A stretch of 64,000 nucleotides of DNA. Origin: Lactiplantibacillus dongliensis. GTDB taxonomy: Bacteria > Bacillota > Bacilli > Lactobacillales > Lactobacillaceae. The notes beneath the pieces were generated by a model. It saw only the letters and a list, made by a program, of their open reading frames with translations. It was not told where the DNA came from and ran no database searches. The first letter of the stretch is position 1. The number at the start of each line of letters is the position of its first letter. A program made the translations under genes and the position numbers. This document shows positions 33,247 to 42,759 of this stretch, one piece after another. The stretch is taken from assembly GCF_005405105.1 (NCBI RefSeq), contig NZ_BJDK01000011.1:1-64000 (forward strand), in the 5' to 3' direction.

Positions 33247-35697
33247 ATGGCAATTGAACAACCTAAAATTCAAGAATTAACTTTAGAAGACGTCATGGGC
33301 GATCGATTTGGCCGTTACTCGAAGTATATTATTCAAGAGCGGGCACTGCCAGACATTCGCGATGGCTTAAAACCCGTGCAACGACGGATCTTATATGCCA
33401 TGAATCAGGATGGTAATACCTTTGATAAGGCCTTTCGGAAGTCAGCGAAATCAGTTGGGAACGTCATGGGGAACTTTCATCCGCATGGGGATTCCTCAAT
33501 CTACGAAGCGATGGTTCGGTTAAGTCAGGACTGGAAGCTGCGTGAACCCTTAATTGAAATGCATGGGAACAATGGCTCGATGGATGGTGATCCAGCGGCA
33601 GCGATGCGGTATACCGAAGCACGTTTGAGCAAGATTGCCGGAACGATGTTGGACGATATTGATAAAAAGACTGTTGATATGGTCTTAAACTTTGATGATA
33701 CCGAGTATGAACCAACCGTGTTGCCTGCCCGCTTCCCGAACCTATTAGTTAACGGGGCGACCGGGATTTCAGCGGGTTATGCCACGGAGATTCCACCGCA
33801 CAACTTAGGAGAAGTCATCGATGCTGTCTTATTTTTAATGAATCATCCTAAAGCCGAATTAGCCGATTTGATGGACTTTGTCAAAGGACCGGATTTTCCA
33901 ACCGGCGGAATTATTCAAGGCTTAGATGGTATTAAGAAAGCCTATGAGACGGGTCGTGGGCGAATTGTCGTACGGTCACGGACGAAGATCGTCCCCTTAA
34001 AAGGGAATAAGTCACAGATTGAAGTTAGCGAGATTCCTTATGAGGTGAACAAAGCCCAATTAGTTAAAAAGATGGACGAAATTCGCATTATGAAGAAGAT
34101 TGAAGGAATCGCGGAAGTTCGTGATGAAAGTGACCGTAAAGGGTTATCTGTCGTCATTGAGTTGAAGCGCGACGTCAATGCAGAAGGTATTTTAAACTAT
34201 TTGTTTAAGAATACTGACTTACAAATTACGTATAACTTCAACATGGTGGCGATCTATCATCAACGACCAGAGCACGTCGGTCTGAAGACGATTATTTCAG
34301 CTTACTTGGAACATCAACGGGATGTGATTACCCGGCGGACGCAATTTAATTTGCAAAAAGCCGCTGATCGGCAACATATCGTTCAAGGCTTGATTAAAGC
34401 GATGTCGATTCTGGATCAAGTCATTGCAACGATTCGTGGCAGTAAAGACAAGAAGGACGCTAAGGCGAACTTAGTGGCGGACTATGCCTTTACAGAAGCG
34501 CAGGCGGAAGCGATTGTGACGATGCAATTGTATCGGTTAACTAACACCGATGTGACTCAGTTGCAAAAAGAAGCCGATGAATTGGCTAAGGCGATTGCGG
34601 AATATCATGCGATTTTGGAAAATCCGAAAGAATTGGACAAAGTCTTACGGCGTGAACTTAAAGCCATTCAAAAAGCCTATCCGAGTCAGCGCTTAACTGA
34701 GATTCAAAATGAAATTCAAGAAATTAAAATTAAAACCGAAGTTGTGGTCCCTCAAGAAGACGTGGTCGTGATGATTAGTCATGATGGCTATATCAAACGG
34801 ACCAGCTTGCGGTCGTATACGGCTTCGGATGCTGAGGACAATGGGTTAAAGGACGAGGACTTCCCAATCTATTTGGCGAAGAACAGTACCTTAGACCATT
34901 TGTTCATGTTTACCAACTTAGGCCACTTGATCTATCGGCCGGTGTATGAGATTGCCGATGCCAAGTGGAAAGATACCGGTGAGCATATTTCGCAGACCAT
35001 TGGTTTAGCGGCGAATGAACAAATTACGTGGGTCTTTGCTTTCCCAACCCTCAAAGAGAGCGGTAAGTTCTTAGTTGCCACTAATGACGGGTACATTAAG
35101 CAAACGGACTTTACGGATTACACGCCGGGCCGGACATACAAGACACGGGCCAGCCAATTTATCAAGTTGAAAAACGAAGCTGCCAAAGTTGTGACCGTAA
35201 ACTATTATCCAACGGTACCAACGGGGAGCTTAGTCTTAGTCACGGCCCATGGATATGGGTTACGCTATGACTTAAGTGAAGTCCCAACCATTGGTGCGAA
35301 AGCAGTCGGTGTGAAGTCGATGGATCTGCGTGATGACACGATTGTCCGGGCCGCCTTGGCGACTGACAATGACTTATTAGCCATGATCACCCAACGTGGG
35401 TCCTTTAAGAAGATGAAGGTTGCGGATATTCCCGTGACTAGCCGAGCACGGCGGGGAGTTCAGGTCTTGCGGGAACTGAAGAATAATCCGCATCGTGTGG
35501 CCGATTACGTCTTGGTTCCTAAAGGACAAACTGGTGTGGCACTAGAAGTGGTGACTGATCGCTTGAAGCATCATTCCATTTTAGTTGACGATCATCCAGT
35601 CAGTGCCCGGTATTCCAATGGCTCGTTTGTCATTGATACCGACATTGAAGGGACGCCGGTTAGCATGCAGCCGCATCCGATTCCACTGACGGTTTAA
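33247..35697 (+). CDS. parC: DNA topoisomerase IV subunit A
   Basis: 816 aa. Breakage-reunion domain: RALPDIRDGLKPVQRRILYAM, the quinolone-resistance region HPHGDSSIYEAMVRLSQ, and the catalytic tyrosine in AAMRYTEARLS. A coiled-coil gate follows, then a C-terminal beta-pinwheel from about residue 500 (DGYIKRTSLRSY, NDGYIKQTDFTDY). Decatenates replicated chromosomes with ParE. The QRDR sequence shows Ser and Glu at the usual drug-contact positions, i.e. a wild-type-like motif. RBS AAGGAGG. Confidence 0.96.
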   Translation: MAIEQPKIQELTLEDVMGDRFGRYSKYIIQERALPDIRDGLKPVQRRILYAMNQDGNTFDKAFRKSAKSVGNVMGNFHPHGDSSIYEAMVRLSQDWKLREPLIEMHGNNGSMDGDPAAAMRYTEARLSKIAGTMLDDIDKKTVDMVLNFDDTEYEPTVLPARFPNLLVNGATGISAGYATEIPPHNLGEVIDAVLFLMNHPKAELADLMDFVKGPDFPTGGIIQGLDGIKKAYETGRGRIVVRSRTKIVPLKGNKSQIEVSEIPYEVNKAQLVKKMDEIRIMKKIEGIAEVRDESDRKGLSVVIELKRDVNAEGILNYLFKNTDLQITYNFNMVAIYHQRPEHVGLKTIISAYLEHQRDVITRRTQFNLQKAADRQHIVQGLIKAMSILDQVIATIRGSKDKKDAKANLVADYAFTEAQAEAIVTMQLYRLTNTDVTQLQKEADELAKAIAEYHAILENPKELDKVLRRELKAIQKAYPSQRLTEIQNEIQEIKIKTEVVVPQEDVVVMISHDGYIKRTSLRSYTASDAEDNGLKDEDFPIYLAKNSTLDHLFMFTNLGHLIYRPVYEIADAKWKDTGEHISQTIGLAANEQITWVFAFPTLKESGKFLVATNDGYIKQTDFTDYTPGRTYKTRASQFIKLKNEAAKVVTVNYYPTVPTGSLVLVTAHGYGLRYDLSEVPTIGAKAVGVKSMDLRDDTIVRAALATDNDLLAMITQRGSFKKMKVADIPVTSRARRGVQVLRELKNNPHRVADYVLVPKGQTGVALEVVTDRLKHHSILVDDHPVSARYSNGSFVIDTDIEGTPVSMQPHPIPLTV

Positions 35698-35879
35698 TAA
35701 AATGGTTACAAGACTTGCAAGGGCGGCGGCATTAGCTTAGACTGAAATTGTGGTCAGTTAAGATTAATAATTAGTTAAGGTTTATTTGCCGATAACAATT
35801 GCTTGCTTTCGGCCTGGATTTTGTTTATATTATAGGTATCATAAGATGGCTATAAGACGAAAGGAACAGGTAAACGCAC

Positions 35880-36839
35880 ATGAAAACAACGCAAGAAAGT
35901 ATCTTCTCATCAAAAACGTTAACGTATTTCTTACAATTGGCTGAAACAATGAATTACACGCAAGCCGCTCAAATTTTAGGCATCACCCAACCAGCTTTGA
36001 CGCAACAAATTAAAAAGTTGGAACGGACAGTCGGGGCACCGTTGTTCTATTCAGTTGGTAAAAAGTTACGCTTATCAGATGCTGGCTACACGATGTTGAA
36101 TGCCACACACAGTATCTATGACGTGTTAAATAAAGCCACTGACGAAATTCAACAAACCACGAGTGCGACACAAGGGACGATCAGTATTGGGATTTTAGCT
36201 TCAATTGAAGACCATGTCTTTGAAGACTTTGCCATCAAGTATTACGAAGCTAACCCCAATGTCATCATTTCATTCCATATGTTGACTAGAAAAGAAATCT
36301 GGGAACGTTTGGAAAATAACCGGATTGACTTAGCTGTCATGTACTTACCAGATGAAAGTATCAAGAACTGGAAGCCATACCAATCAAAACGGATTATTCA
36401 AGATGACTTACTGTTCATTACCAGTGATCCTAAGCAAGCCAAGAAGAAGCGCATCAAATTTAAAGATACGACGAGTGAACCATGGGTCATGTATCCGGAA
36501 AATTATTACTTGGATCAAGTCATTAAGGAATCTTACAAGAATCAATTGGCCGACTTACCAACCGCAGTCGCACGCTTTACCACGCCACAACAGATTTACC
36601 GGTTCGTGGCCGCGACTGGCACGAATACGGCTTTGCCCAATTCCTTCATGGTTGCTAATCCAGCGACGGATGAGTTACACACGGTCTCATTTGAACCGGC
36701 CATTAAATTTGATTTGAACTTTGTGTTCCGAAAAGATAAGGATCAAATTCCGCGGATCAAGAATTTCTTGGATGAATTTGATAATTACTTACGGGCCGAA
36801 GACTATATTTCACGGTTACAAAAAATTAATCAAAAATAG
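35880..36839 (+). CDS. LysR-family transcriptional regulator
   Basis: 319 aa. N-terminal winged helix: TLTYFLQLAETMNYTQAAQIL, then TQPALTQQIKKLERTVGAPLF. From residue about 95 comes the periplasmic-binding-protein-like sensing domain (TISIGILASIEDHVFEDFAIKY...). RBS AAAGGAACAG. It stands 22 bp upstream of ppaC in the same orientation, so either they are co-transcribed or the regulator acts elsewhere. Effector and targets are unknown. Confidence 0.88.
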   Translation: MKTTQESIFSSKTLTYFLQLAETMNYTQAAQILGITQPALTQQIKKLERTVGAPLFYSVGKKLRLSDAGYTMLNATHSIYDVLNKATDEIQQTTSATQGTISIGILASIEDHVFEDFAIKYYEANPNVIISFHMLTRKEIWERLENNRIDLAVMYLPDESIKNWKPYQSKRIIQDDLLFITSDPKQAKKKRIKFKDTTSEPWVMYPENYYLDQVIKESYKNQLADLPTAVARFTTPQQIYRFVAATGTNTALPNSFMVANPATDELHTVSFEPAIKFDLNFVFRKDKDQIPRIKNFLDEFDNYLRAEDYISRLQKINQK

Positions 36840-36861
36840 TTGCTAAAGGAGTTTTGTGCTA

Positions 36862-37791
36862 ATGAGTAAGGAATTAATTTTTGGTCATCAAAGTCCTGAT
36901 ACGGACGCCATTGTGGCCGCAAAGGCATTATCATATTTAGAAAATAAACTGGGGGCTGACACGGAAGCCGTTGCTTTAGGTGAACCTAATGAAGAAACCC
37001 AATTTGTTTTAAAGCACTTTGACGAACCAGCACTGCGGGTCATCACTAAGGCAGCGCCAGAAGTCGATTCAGTAATGTTGGTTGACCATAATGAACCACA
37101 ACAAAGTGTTAGCGATATTGCTGATGTCACGGTTTCACACGTGGTTGATCATCACCGGATTAACAACTTCAATACGGCGCAACCATTGTTCTACCGAGCA
37201 GAACCACTTGGCTGCTGCAGCACAGTCATCTACAAGATGTTCGCTGAAAATGAAGTTGAAATTCCAGCTAAGTTAGCCGGTTTAATGTTATCAGCTATTA
37301 TCTCGGATACGTTATTATTGAAGTCACCAACCACCACGCAAACTGATGTTGATGTCGTTAAAGACCTGGCTAAGATTGCCGGGATCGACTATCAAGCATA
37401 TGGCTTAGAAATGCTTAAGGCTGGGACTAACTTAGCAAGCAAGAGCGAAAAAGAATTGATTGATGCTGACGCTAAATCCTTTGAATTGAACGGTTCAACG
37501 GTTCGAGTTGCCCAAATCAATACAGTTGACTTGCCAGAAGTCTTTGATCGCCAGGCTGCTTTGGAAGCTGCTGCTAAAGCTGAAAACGCTGCTGAAGGTT
37601 ATGACTTATTCTTAATCTTGGCAACCAATATCTTAGATAGCAATTCTGAATTATTAGTCGTTGGGGAACCAACTGCACCCGTTGAAACTGCCTTTGGTAA
37701 GAAGATTGAAAATAATCGTTTGAGTTTACCAGGTGTTGTTTCACGGAAGAAGCAAGTTGTGCCACCATTGACTGACGCTTTTAACGCTTAA
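36862..37791 (+). CDS. ppaC: manganese-dependent inorganic pyrophosphatase (DHH family)
   Basis: 309 aa from ATG 36862, with AAAGGAG well placed. DHH motifs: [14 protein letters not shown] (metal Asp/His), [18 protein letters not shown] and [14 protein letters not shown]. The C-terminal DHHA2 domain ends [15 protein letters not shown], where the arginine/lysine pair binds phosphate. It hydrolyses pyrophosphate from biosynthesis in the cytosol. Terminator hairpin right after the stop. Confidence 0.96.
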   Translation: MSKELIFGHQSPDTDAIVAAKALSYLENKLGADTEAVALGEPNEETQFVLKHFDEPALRVITKAAPEVDSVMLVDHNEPQQSVSDIADVTVSHVVDHHRINNFNTAQPLFYRAEPLGCCSTVIYKMFAENEVEIPAKLAGLMLSAIISDTLLLKSPTTTQTDVDVVKDLAKIAGIDYQAYGLEMLKAGTNLASKSEKELIDADAKSFELNGSTVRVAQINTVDLPEVFDRQAALEAAAKAENAAEGYDLFLILATNILDSNSELLVVGEPTAPVETAFGKKIENNRLSLPGVVSRKKQVVPPLTDAFNA

Positions 37792-37805
37792 TTAACTGAT
37801 TTTTT

Positions 37806-37834
37806 GAAAAGACATCCAATTTGGGTGTCTTTTC
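37806..37834 (+). terminator. ppaC terminator
   Basis: GAAAAGACATCC-aattt-GGGTGTCTTTTC followed by TTGG. Confidence 0.75.
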
Positions 37835-37847
37835 TTGGTAGAGCAAA

Positions 37848-37881
37848 AGCGTACGTATAATCGTACGCTATGTGATATAAT
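37848..37881 (+). promoter_or_regulatory. operator/promoter of the YefM-Txe pair
   Basis: Perfect dyad AGCGTACG-TATAAT-CGTACGCT (37848-37869) with a -10-like TATAAT in its spacer and another TATAAT at 37876. It fits binding by the antitoxin for autoregulation. Confidence 0.65.
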
Positions 37882-37911
37882 ATCGGTAGTAATTGAAGAT
37901 GAGGTGAGAAA

Positions 37912-38172
37912 ATGGCAGAAGCAATGGATACGTATACGCCTACTGGGGCACGTAAAAATATTTATAATTTGATTAGAGGTGTTGTTTCTAATCATACAAC
38001 TATCCAGATTGCGAGCTCTCCAGATGAAGCTGTAGTAGTTGTCAGCAAAGATGATTGGAATGCGATGCAAGAGTACATTGAATTATTAGAAAACGGCGTG
38101 ATTGATGAAGTGAATACTCGAATGGCTGATGCTAAAGCTCATCCAGACACTGCTTTTGGTGATCCTCTATGA
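37912..38172 (+). CDS. Phd/YefM-family antitoxin
   Basis: 86 aa. N-terminal DNA-binding Phd fold (ARKNIYNLIRGVVSNHTTIQIASS) with the typical VVVVSKDDWNAMQEYIELL segment and an acidic C-terminal tail that should wrap the toxin. RBS GAGGTGAG. The stop overlaps the toxin start by the ATGA arrangement. Neutralises the Txe/YoeB-like RNase encoded next and represses the shared promoter with it. Confidence 0.88.
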   Translation: MAEAMDTYTPTGARKNIYNLIRGVVSNHTTIQIASSPDEAVVVVSKDDWNAMQEYIELLENGVIDEVNTRMADAKAHPDTAFGDPL

Positions 38173-38477
38173 TTTTTGAATCGCTAGATGAAATTGAAAA
38201 ATTACCGGTTAAATATCAAGTCATTCCTTATAAAAAAGTAGTGACTAAAGATTTGCCTAAATTGGATAGACTGAATTTGCGTTCTGATTTTGATGAAATT
38301 GTAGAGATATTGAGAAGAAAGCCCCAAGCACACTTACGACATAATGAAAAACTGTCCGGATATACTAGTCAGGGGCAACGTTCAATGCGAATTAATCAAA
38401 AACATCGAGTTGTTTTTTCGATTGGCAAGACTGAAGTTTTTATTTGGTCAGCTTGGGGGCACTATACAAAAAGATAG
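38169..38477 (+). CDS. Txe/YoeB-like toxin (ribosome-dependent mRNase)
   Basis: 102 aa. RelE-superfamily fold with C-terminal catalytic strip: LRHNEKLSGYTSQGQRSMRINQ (basic Arg), KHRVVFSIGKTEVFIWSAWGHY, ending in the usual His-Tyr. The long first part (IFESLDEIEKLPVKYQ) is slightly unusual; Txe proteins average 85 aa. It would cleave mRNA on translating ribosomes. Translationally coupled to the antitoxin. A terminator follows. Confidence 0.8.
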   Translation: MIFESLDEIEKLPVKYQVIPYKKVVTKDLPKLDRLNLRSDFDEIVEILRRKPQAHLRHNEKLSGYTSQGQRSMRINQKHRVVFSIGKTEVFIWSAWGHYTKR

Positions 38478-38482
38478 TTTTG

Positions 38483-38515
38483 AGCAATGGCTTATTTAAT
38501 TGCCATTGCTTTTTT
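38483..38515 (+). terminator. terminator of the toxin-antitoxin operon
   Basis: AGCAATGGC-N10-GCCATTGCT followed by TTTTT. Confidence 0.85.
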
Positions 38516-38609
38516 AAGCAAAATAGTTGCCTTTAAATCTAGTTGCAGTATGATTAATGAGTGAAACGGTTGTACACAATTTAATTTTATGCTGAAAGGA
38601 TTTGATCAG

Positions 38610-39056
38610 ATGGCAGATAAGGCAGATGATTTACGACAACGGTTGACCCCAGAGCAATTTGCGGTAACGCAAACGGCTGCGACGGAAGCCCCGTTTAGTG
38701 GTGAATATGATGACTTTTATCAAGCAGGAATTTATGTTGACGTGGTTAGTGGTGAGCCCTTATTTAGTTCGTTAGATAAATATGATGCTGGTTGTGGCTG
38801 GCCATCTTTTACCAAGCCCCTTGCCGAACAGCAGATTAAGCGCCATGTTGATCATGCTTTGGGAATGACGCGGACGGAGGTTCGGAGCGCTAAAGCTGCT
38901 TCACATTTAGGCCATGTCTTTACGGATGGTCCGACGGCTGCGGGTGGGCTGCGCTATTGCATTAATTCAGCAGCCCTAAAGTTCATTCCAGTAGCTGAAT
39001 TAGCGGCTGCTGGTTACGGTGATTATGTCGCATTATTTCAAAATAAAAAGGACTGA
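38610..39056 (+). CDS. msrB: peptide methionine-(R)-S-oxide reductase
   Basis: 148 aa from ATG 38610; the ATG at 38589 precedes the RBS AAAGGAT, so it is not used. MsrB fold: [44 protein letters not shown] and the catalytic cysteine in [12 protein letters not shown]. The zinc-binding CxxC pairs are absent, as in many Firmicute MsrB. Reduces the R-epimer of methionine sulfoxide using thioredoxin. msrA starts 5 bp downstream. Confidence 0.95.
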   Translation: MADKADDLRQRLTPEQFAVTQTAATEAPFSGEYDDFYQAGIYVDVVSGEPLFSSLDKYDAGCGWPSFTKPLAEQQIKRHVDHALGMTRTEVRSAKAASHLGHVFTDGPTAAGGLRYCINSAALKFIPVAELAAAGYGDYVALFQNKKD

Positions 39057-39061
39057 GGTTA

Positions 39062-39577
39062 ATGGCAACAGCGATTTTTGCCGGTGGCTGTTTCTGGTGT
39101 ATGGTCAAGCCGTTTGATAGCTTGCCGGGAATTGAAAAGGTGGTTTCAGGGTATACGGGCGGTTCGGTACCGAACCCGACCTATGAACAAGTGGCTAGTC
39201 ACACGACTGGCCACACTGAGGCGGTTGAAATTACGTTTGATCCGACTGTGATTAGCTATGCGCAGTTAGTCGAGATCTATTGGCGCCAGACAGACCCGAC
39301 GGATGCGGCTGGTCAGTTCCAGGACCGTGGCGACAGTTATCGGCCGGTTATCTTTGTGAATAGTGACGCACAACGGCAGATTGCGACCGCGTCTAAGCAA
39401 GCTTTAGCTGCTAGTGAGCAGTTTGATCAGCCAATCGTGACGCAGATTGAGGATGCACAGCCATTTTATCCCGCTGAACCAGAACATCAAGAGTTCTATC
39501 GTCGGAACCCATTTCGTTATCAAATTGAAGAAATGGGCGGTCGTAGTAAATTCATTAAGCAGCACTGGTTAAATTAA
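39062..39577 (+). CDS. msrA: peptide methionine-(S)-S-oxide reductase
   Basis: 171 aa. The N-terminal [11 protein letters not shown] carries the catalytic cysteine. [29 protein letters not shown] and the acid/Tyr region [16 protein letters not shown] match MsrA. Reduces the S-epimer of methionine sulfoxide, complementing msrB 5 bp upstream. Small overlap of terminator with its stop. Confidence 0.95.
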   Translation: MATAIFAGGCFWCMVKPFDSLPGIEKVVSGYTGGSVPNPTYEQVASHTTGHTEAVEITFDPTVISYAQLVEIYWRQTDPTDAAGQFQDRGDSYRPVIFVNSDAQRQIATASKQALAASEQFDQPIVTQIEDAQPFYPAEPEHQEFYRRNPFRYQIEEMGGRSKFIKQHWLN

Positions 39578-39622
39578 AAAGCGATTCGGCTCTAGATAAT
39601 TCTGAGCTGAATCGCTTTTTTA
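39576..39622. terminator. bidirectional terminator between msrA and the YozE-like gene
   Basis: AAAAAGCGATTCGGCTC pairs with GAGCTGAATCGCTTTTTT. It runs into the 3' end of the converging YozE-like gene. Confidence 0.85.
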
Positions 39623-39822
39623 GCAGCTTGATAAGCCGCTAAAGCGTCATAAAATGATTGTTTAATGGAATCACGGATATTTAAGTAAGTGATGTAGTCT
39701 GATAACTCATGGACATTACTAGTTAAAGGAAAGTCAAAGTCCGAATGAGCGTAGCAAGCAGCCGAATAATATGGGCCATGTTGGTTAACAAAGGGCTCTA
39801 GCCAGCGATAAAAGTTCATCAA
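39592..39822 (-). CDS. YozE/UPF0346-like small protein
   Basis: 76 aa. Pattern FYRWLEPFV...AHSDFDFPLTSNVHELSDYITY matches the YozE family (SFY-x-W-L ... D-x-x-FP-x-x-S ... EIS-x-YL), a SAM-like helical fold of unknown function. Length is as expected (70-75 aa). Its last codons overlap the shared terminator. Confidence 0.7.
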   Translation of the reverse strand: MMNFYRWLEPFVNQHGPYYSAACYAHSDFDFPLTSNVHELSDYITYLNIRDSIKQSFYDALAAYQAAKKAIQLRII

Positions 39823-39959
39823 GTCATCCTCTCAAAAGTTAATATCACTAGTTTACCGACGATAAAGCCTGTTGTACAGCGATTTGCATTGATTTAATTA
39901 AGCTGCAAATAGTTTGTAATCTAACCGCAACACCCTGTTAATTAATTGCAATGTTTAGC

Positions 39960-40808
39960 TTATCTTTGCTGCCGTAAAGCGCGTAAATCTTGTTGTCGTA
40001 GTAAGTTCTGATAGTACCCCAAACTAGTCAAATCGAAGTGTAACGTTTGCATGATTTCGGCTGGGTCAGTTGAACGGTGTTGGCGTAAGTACCATAATAC
40101 AAAGCTTTGATACAGGCTGGTCGGTTTTAAAGGTAAGCCTAAACGTTGCCCATCGCCCGTTAAATACTTATGTAATGCGGCTAGTGTGAGATGGGGATCA
40201 TCACCACGTTGTCGCGTTTTTAAGAATAAATCTTTAGTTGCAAATTGGGCTTGCAATGGCTGGATAAATTGGTTAAATTTAGATAGGAACGTTTGTTCTT
40301 CACTCGAAAAATCAAGCTGCGTCAGTTGTTGATAAAAATTTGGTGCCAACATGGTGCTGACCGGATAGCCTTTACAAGTTAATAGTAAGAATAACCGAGT
40401 ATACACGTGTAGATCATCATTTGCTAGCAATGCTGGCAGTTGTTCCGGCCAATCCGCGCTAGTCTGTGTGGCAGTTAATGGCTGACCCTTGATAGCAAAC
40501 GTTGGTAATGTTGTAATCACGCGATGTTCAAATAAATAGTTAAAGTACACGTTTAAATTCGATAGATTTTTATTTAACGTCGACTGCTGATATGCGCGTT
40601 GCGTTTTCAGCATATCTAAGTAAGCTTGAATGTCATTTTCAGTTAAGTCGGCGAGTAAACCGCTAGCAGCGAAAGTTTGATTAAAGTGTTGCTCGTAATT
40701 AAAAAAGTCTGCTAATGTTAATTGGTATTGATCAATGGTCTTAGGATGTTTGCCATCGGTAGTTAGGTGTTTGATGAAGCTTTTTTCATAAGGAAAATGC
40801 GTTGACAT
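39960..40808 (-). CDS. degenerate Xer-like tyrosine recombinase homologue
   Basis: 282 aa. The N-terminal 100 residues have the SAM-like core-binding pattern of Xer proteins (FIKHLTTDGKHPKTIDQYQLTLADFF, STLNKNLSNLNVYFNYLF). The catalytic domain lacks the conserved Arg: LLTCKGYPVSTMLA stands where GTGLRxSEL is expected, and no HxxR or LGH box follows. It ends YYQNLLRQQDLRALRQ. Probably a catalytically dead DNA-binding relative. RBS GAAAGGATGA. Confidence 0.7.
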   Translation of the reverse strand: MSTHFPYEKSFIKHLTTDGKHPKTIDQYQLTLADFFNYEQHFNQTFAASGLLADLTENDIQAYLDMLKTQRAYQQSTLNKNLSNLNVYFNYLFEHRVITTLPTFAIKGQPLTATQTSADWPEQLPALLANDDLHVYTRLFLLLTCKGYPVSTMLAPNFYQQLTQLDFSSEEQTFLSKFNQFIQPLQAQFATKDLFLKTRQRGDDPHLTLAALHKYLTGDGQRLGLPLKPTSLYQSFVLWYLRQHRSTDPAEIMQTLHFDLTSLGYYQNLLRQQDLRALRQQR

Positions 40809-41986
40809 GTAGGTGTCATCCTTTCTATCTGTATATCGTTACTTTAACTTAAACACAAAAACAACCAAAAAACAAGCCACTAGCCTAGGTGCTGAGAAAC
40901 GCATTCTAAGGACAAGTTCAGCATTAAAACGTATCCTTGATCATCTAATGATACGAGAACACAGATATGAAAAGACGTGATTTTTAGACAAATTTATGGA
41001 TAGCATAAAATTCAATGAGTTGTTGATAATGACAATCGTTAATAATATAACGCAACTGATAGCTAGCCGTTGTTATTATTCGCCAAGTTGTTTGCTTTTA
41101 GATCATAAATAATTAGAATTCTGTGGTCAGCAAAATGACAAGATTAACAGATAAATAAAGCCTACAAGCAAAATGATAAATATCGCGACAACAAAACTTA
41201 ATCGAAACTGACAGACAAACAATCGTCAAATTGATGTCGAACACAAAAGAGCGTTTAAAGAAGTGGCAAGAGAGGCAAATTAGGTCGTGGGGGAGCTATT
41301 TTCTTTTTACTTCTACTTTGTATAATATATATTATGTAAACTAGAATATGATATAAAATGAACACGGCTCAAATTACGGTATCCCCCGTGTTCATTGGAT
41401 TGGTTCGTTCTATATAACTGCAAAATGCGTAGTTAATGGTTATTTTTGCAAATTGCACAATTATTTGTTAACTAGCGTAGGAATTTATAACAGATTGACT
41501 AACAAGTTTGGCTGTTTTTGTTGCTGATTTTTCTAAAGTGTTTGAATTTTAACCAAGCTCGCTGTAAATGTAACGTTGACAGATATTTGATTGAGCCAAT
41601 TCACTGAGCTTATGTGGTGCTAATCTGTTTGCGGTTCGTTACCAGTATTTATATATGCACCCACAGTTGCCGAATGTGTAAACCTTATTTTTACTTGTTA
41701 TTATTGATCTTGAATCTCTAAATTGCGTTGAACTGATTGCTGTGGAGCAAATGGAAATGCTAGTTGCAGCTTCAACAGTCATCGTGAATTGTGGCAAAAC
41801 CTAACTGCTGAAGCTGCTTTAAAATATTCATAAAGGTTCACTGTTTTACAAAAAAAGCTCGGCGCCCTTGGGCAAACCGAACTGGATTCTTAATTAATCA
41901 TCGTAACTAATTTGATAACCAATTGCAATTGTTGAATAAAATGGATAAATTGCAACAATTGTTGGTCGGTCAAATACTGTTAATAC
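40809..41986. other. 1.2 kb AT-rich gene desert with hairpins
   Basis: No credible coding frame on either strand. Seen in it: a perfect 11 bp inverted repeat AATGAACACGG...CCGTGTTCATT (41357-41396); GCAGCTTCA...TGAAGCTGC (about 41766-41815); a leftward terminator AGTTCGG...CCGAGCT plus T7 (41850-41883) closing the higBA locus. Otherwise degraded sequence. Confidence 0.6.
41850..41883 (-). terminator. leftward terminator after higA
   Basis: On the minus strand AGTTCGG...CCGAGCT (one wobble pair) with inner CCC/GGG, then seven T. Confidence 0.7.
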
Positions 41987-42322
41987 TCAGATTGTTACCC
42001 AATCATACCGCTTGAGAAACTTATCTGATTTATGTTGTGGTGCAGATTCCATAGCAGTTTCCTTAGCTAGATGCAATTTGAAATTTGCATCTAAGTTTAA
42101 CAATAACTGACTGGAAATTCCCATAACAGATTCAATTCTTAAAGCCAGTATCTCGTTGATAAAACGTTTACGTTTAAGAATATCAGATATATTCTTTTGA
42201 CTAACACCTAATCGGTCAGCTAAATCAATTTGGGTAATCTGATAAAATTCCATGGTTTCTTTAATTAAATCAGCTGCTGAACTGGTATGATACCGTCGAA
42301 TAGTATTTTCACGATGTAGCAT
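41987..42322 (-). CDS. higA: HigA-family antitoxin
   Basis: 111 aa from ATG 42322, 8 bp after AAGGAGT; the longer frame from 42352 overlaps the toxin 3' end. XRE-type helix-turn-helix of the HigA/VapI class: SSAADLIKETMEFYQITQIDL, ADRLGVSQKNISDILKRKR and INEILALRIESVMGISSQLLL. This ends the operon; the matching toxin gene upstream carries a frameshift. Likely still a DNA-binding autoregulator. Confidence 0.85.
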   Translation of the reverse strand: MLHRENTIRRYHTSSAADLIKETMEFYQITQIDLADRLGVSQKNISDILKRKRFINEILALRIESVMGISSQLLLNLDANFKLHLAKETAMESAPQHKSDKFLKRYDWVTI

Positions 42323-42335
42323 TGTCTTCAACTCC

Positions 42336-42664
42336 TTAGTGATAGTCTTCAATCTGTGTGATCTGAACGGTTACGATTTCTGATTTTTCAACGGAAAGCT
42401 GGTCATTTTTATCATAGCCCTCAAAAATGATACGAAAATTTTTGCTGACATCAACTGCAAATTTACCCTCTAAATTATTATGTAGTCGATGACAAGGGGT
42501 GGCGGATCAGACGGTATCTGCTGCAAGGTATTTGCAGCGTCAAACTCATCAAGCCGCATTTGAATCCTCTTAGCCCGATCATGGCCAAAGTTTTTAACCA
42601 GTAACCGTGGATCATTCAAAATCTTATCAAGCTTTAGAAACAAAGTCTTAGTTTCAACAGCCAT
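42336..42664 (-). pseudogene. higB: HigB-like toxin, single frameshift
   Basis: Two frames join into one RelE/HigB-like protein of 109 aa. First frame: ETKTLFLKLDKILNDPRLLVKN ... QQIPSDPPP. Second frame: CHRLHNNLEGKFAVDVSKNFRIIFEGY ... EIVTVQITQIEDYH, stop 42336-42338, directly before the higA RBS. The frames differ at the C-tract of CCACCCCTT (plus-strand GGGG at 42496-42499); one more C would restore the gene. The toxin is therefore disrupted while the antitoxin is intact. Confidence 0.8.
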
Positions 42665-42759
42665 TATTAATCTATCCTGCTATCATTTAGTACAAAAGCA
42701 ATGATAAACGACCTACTACGCGTTTATCATTGCTTTTGAAATACTTGATGGTAATAAGC

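Noticed and set aside
42480-42510. Programmed frameshift in higB
   Set aside because: The tract CCCC lacks a slippery heptamer and a clear downstream stem; simple indel is more economical.
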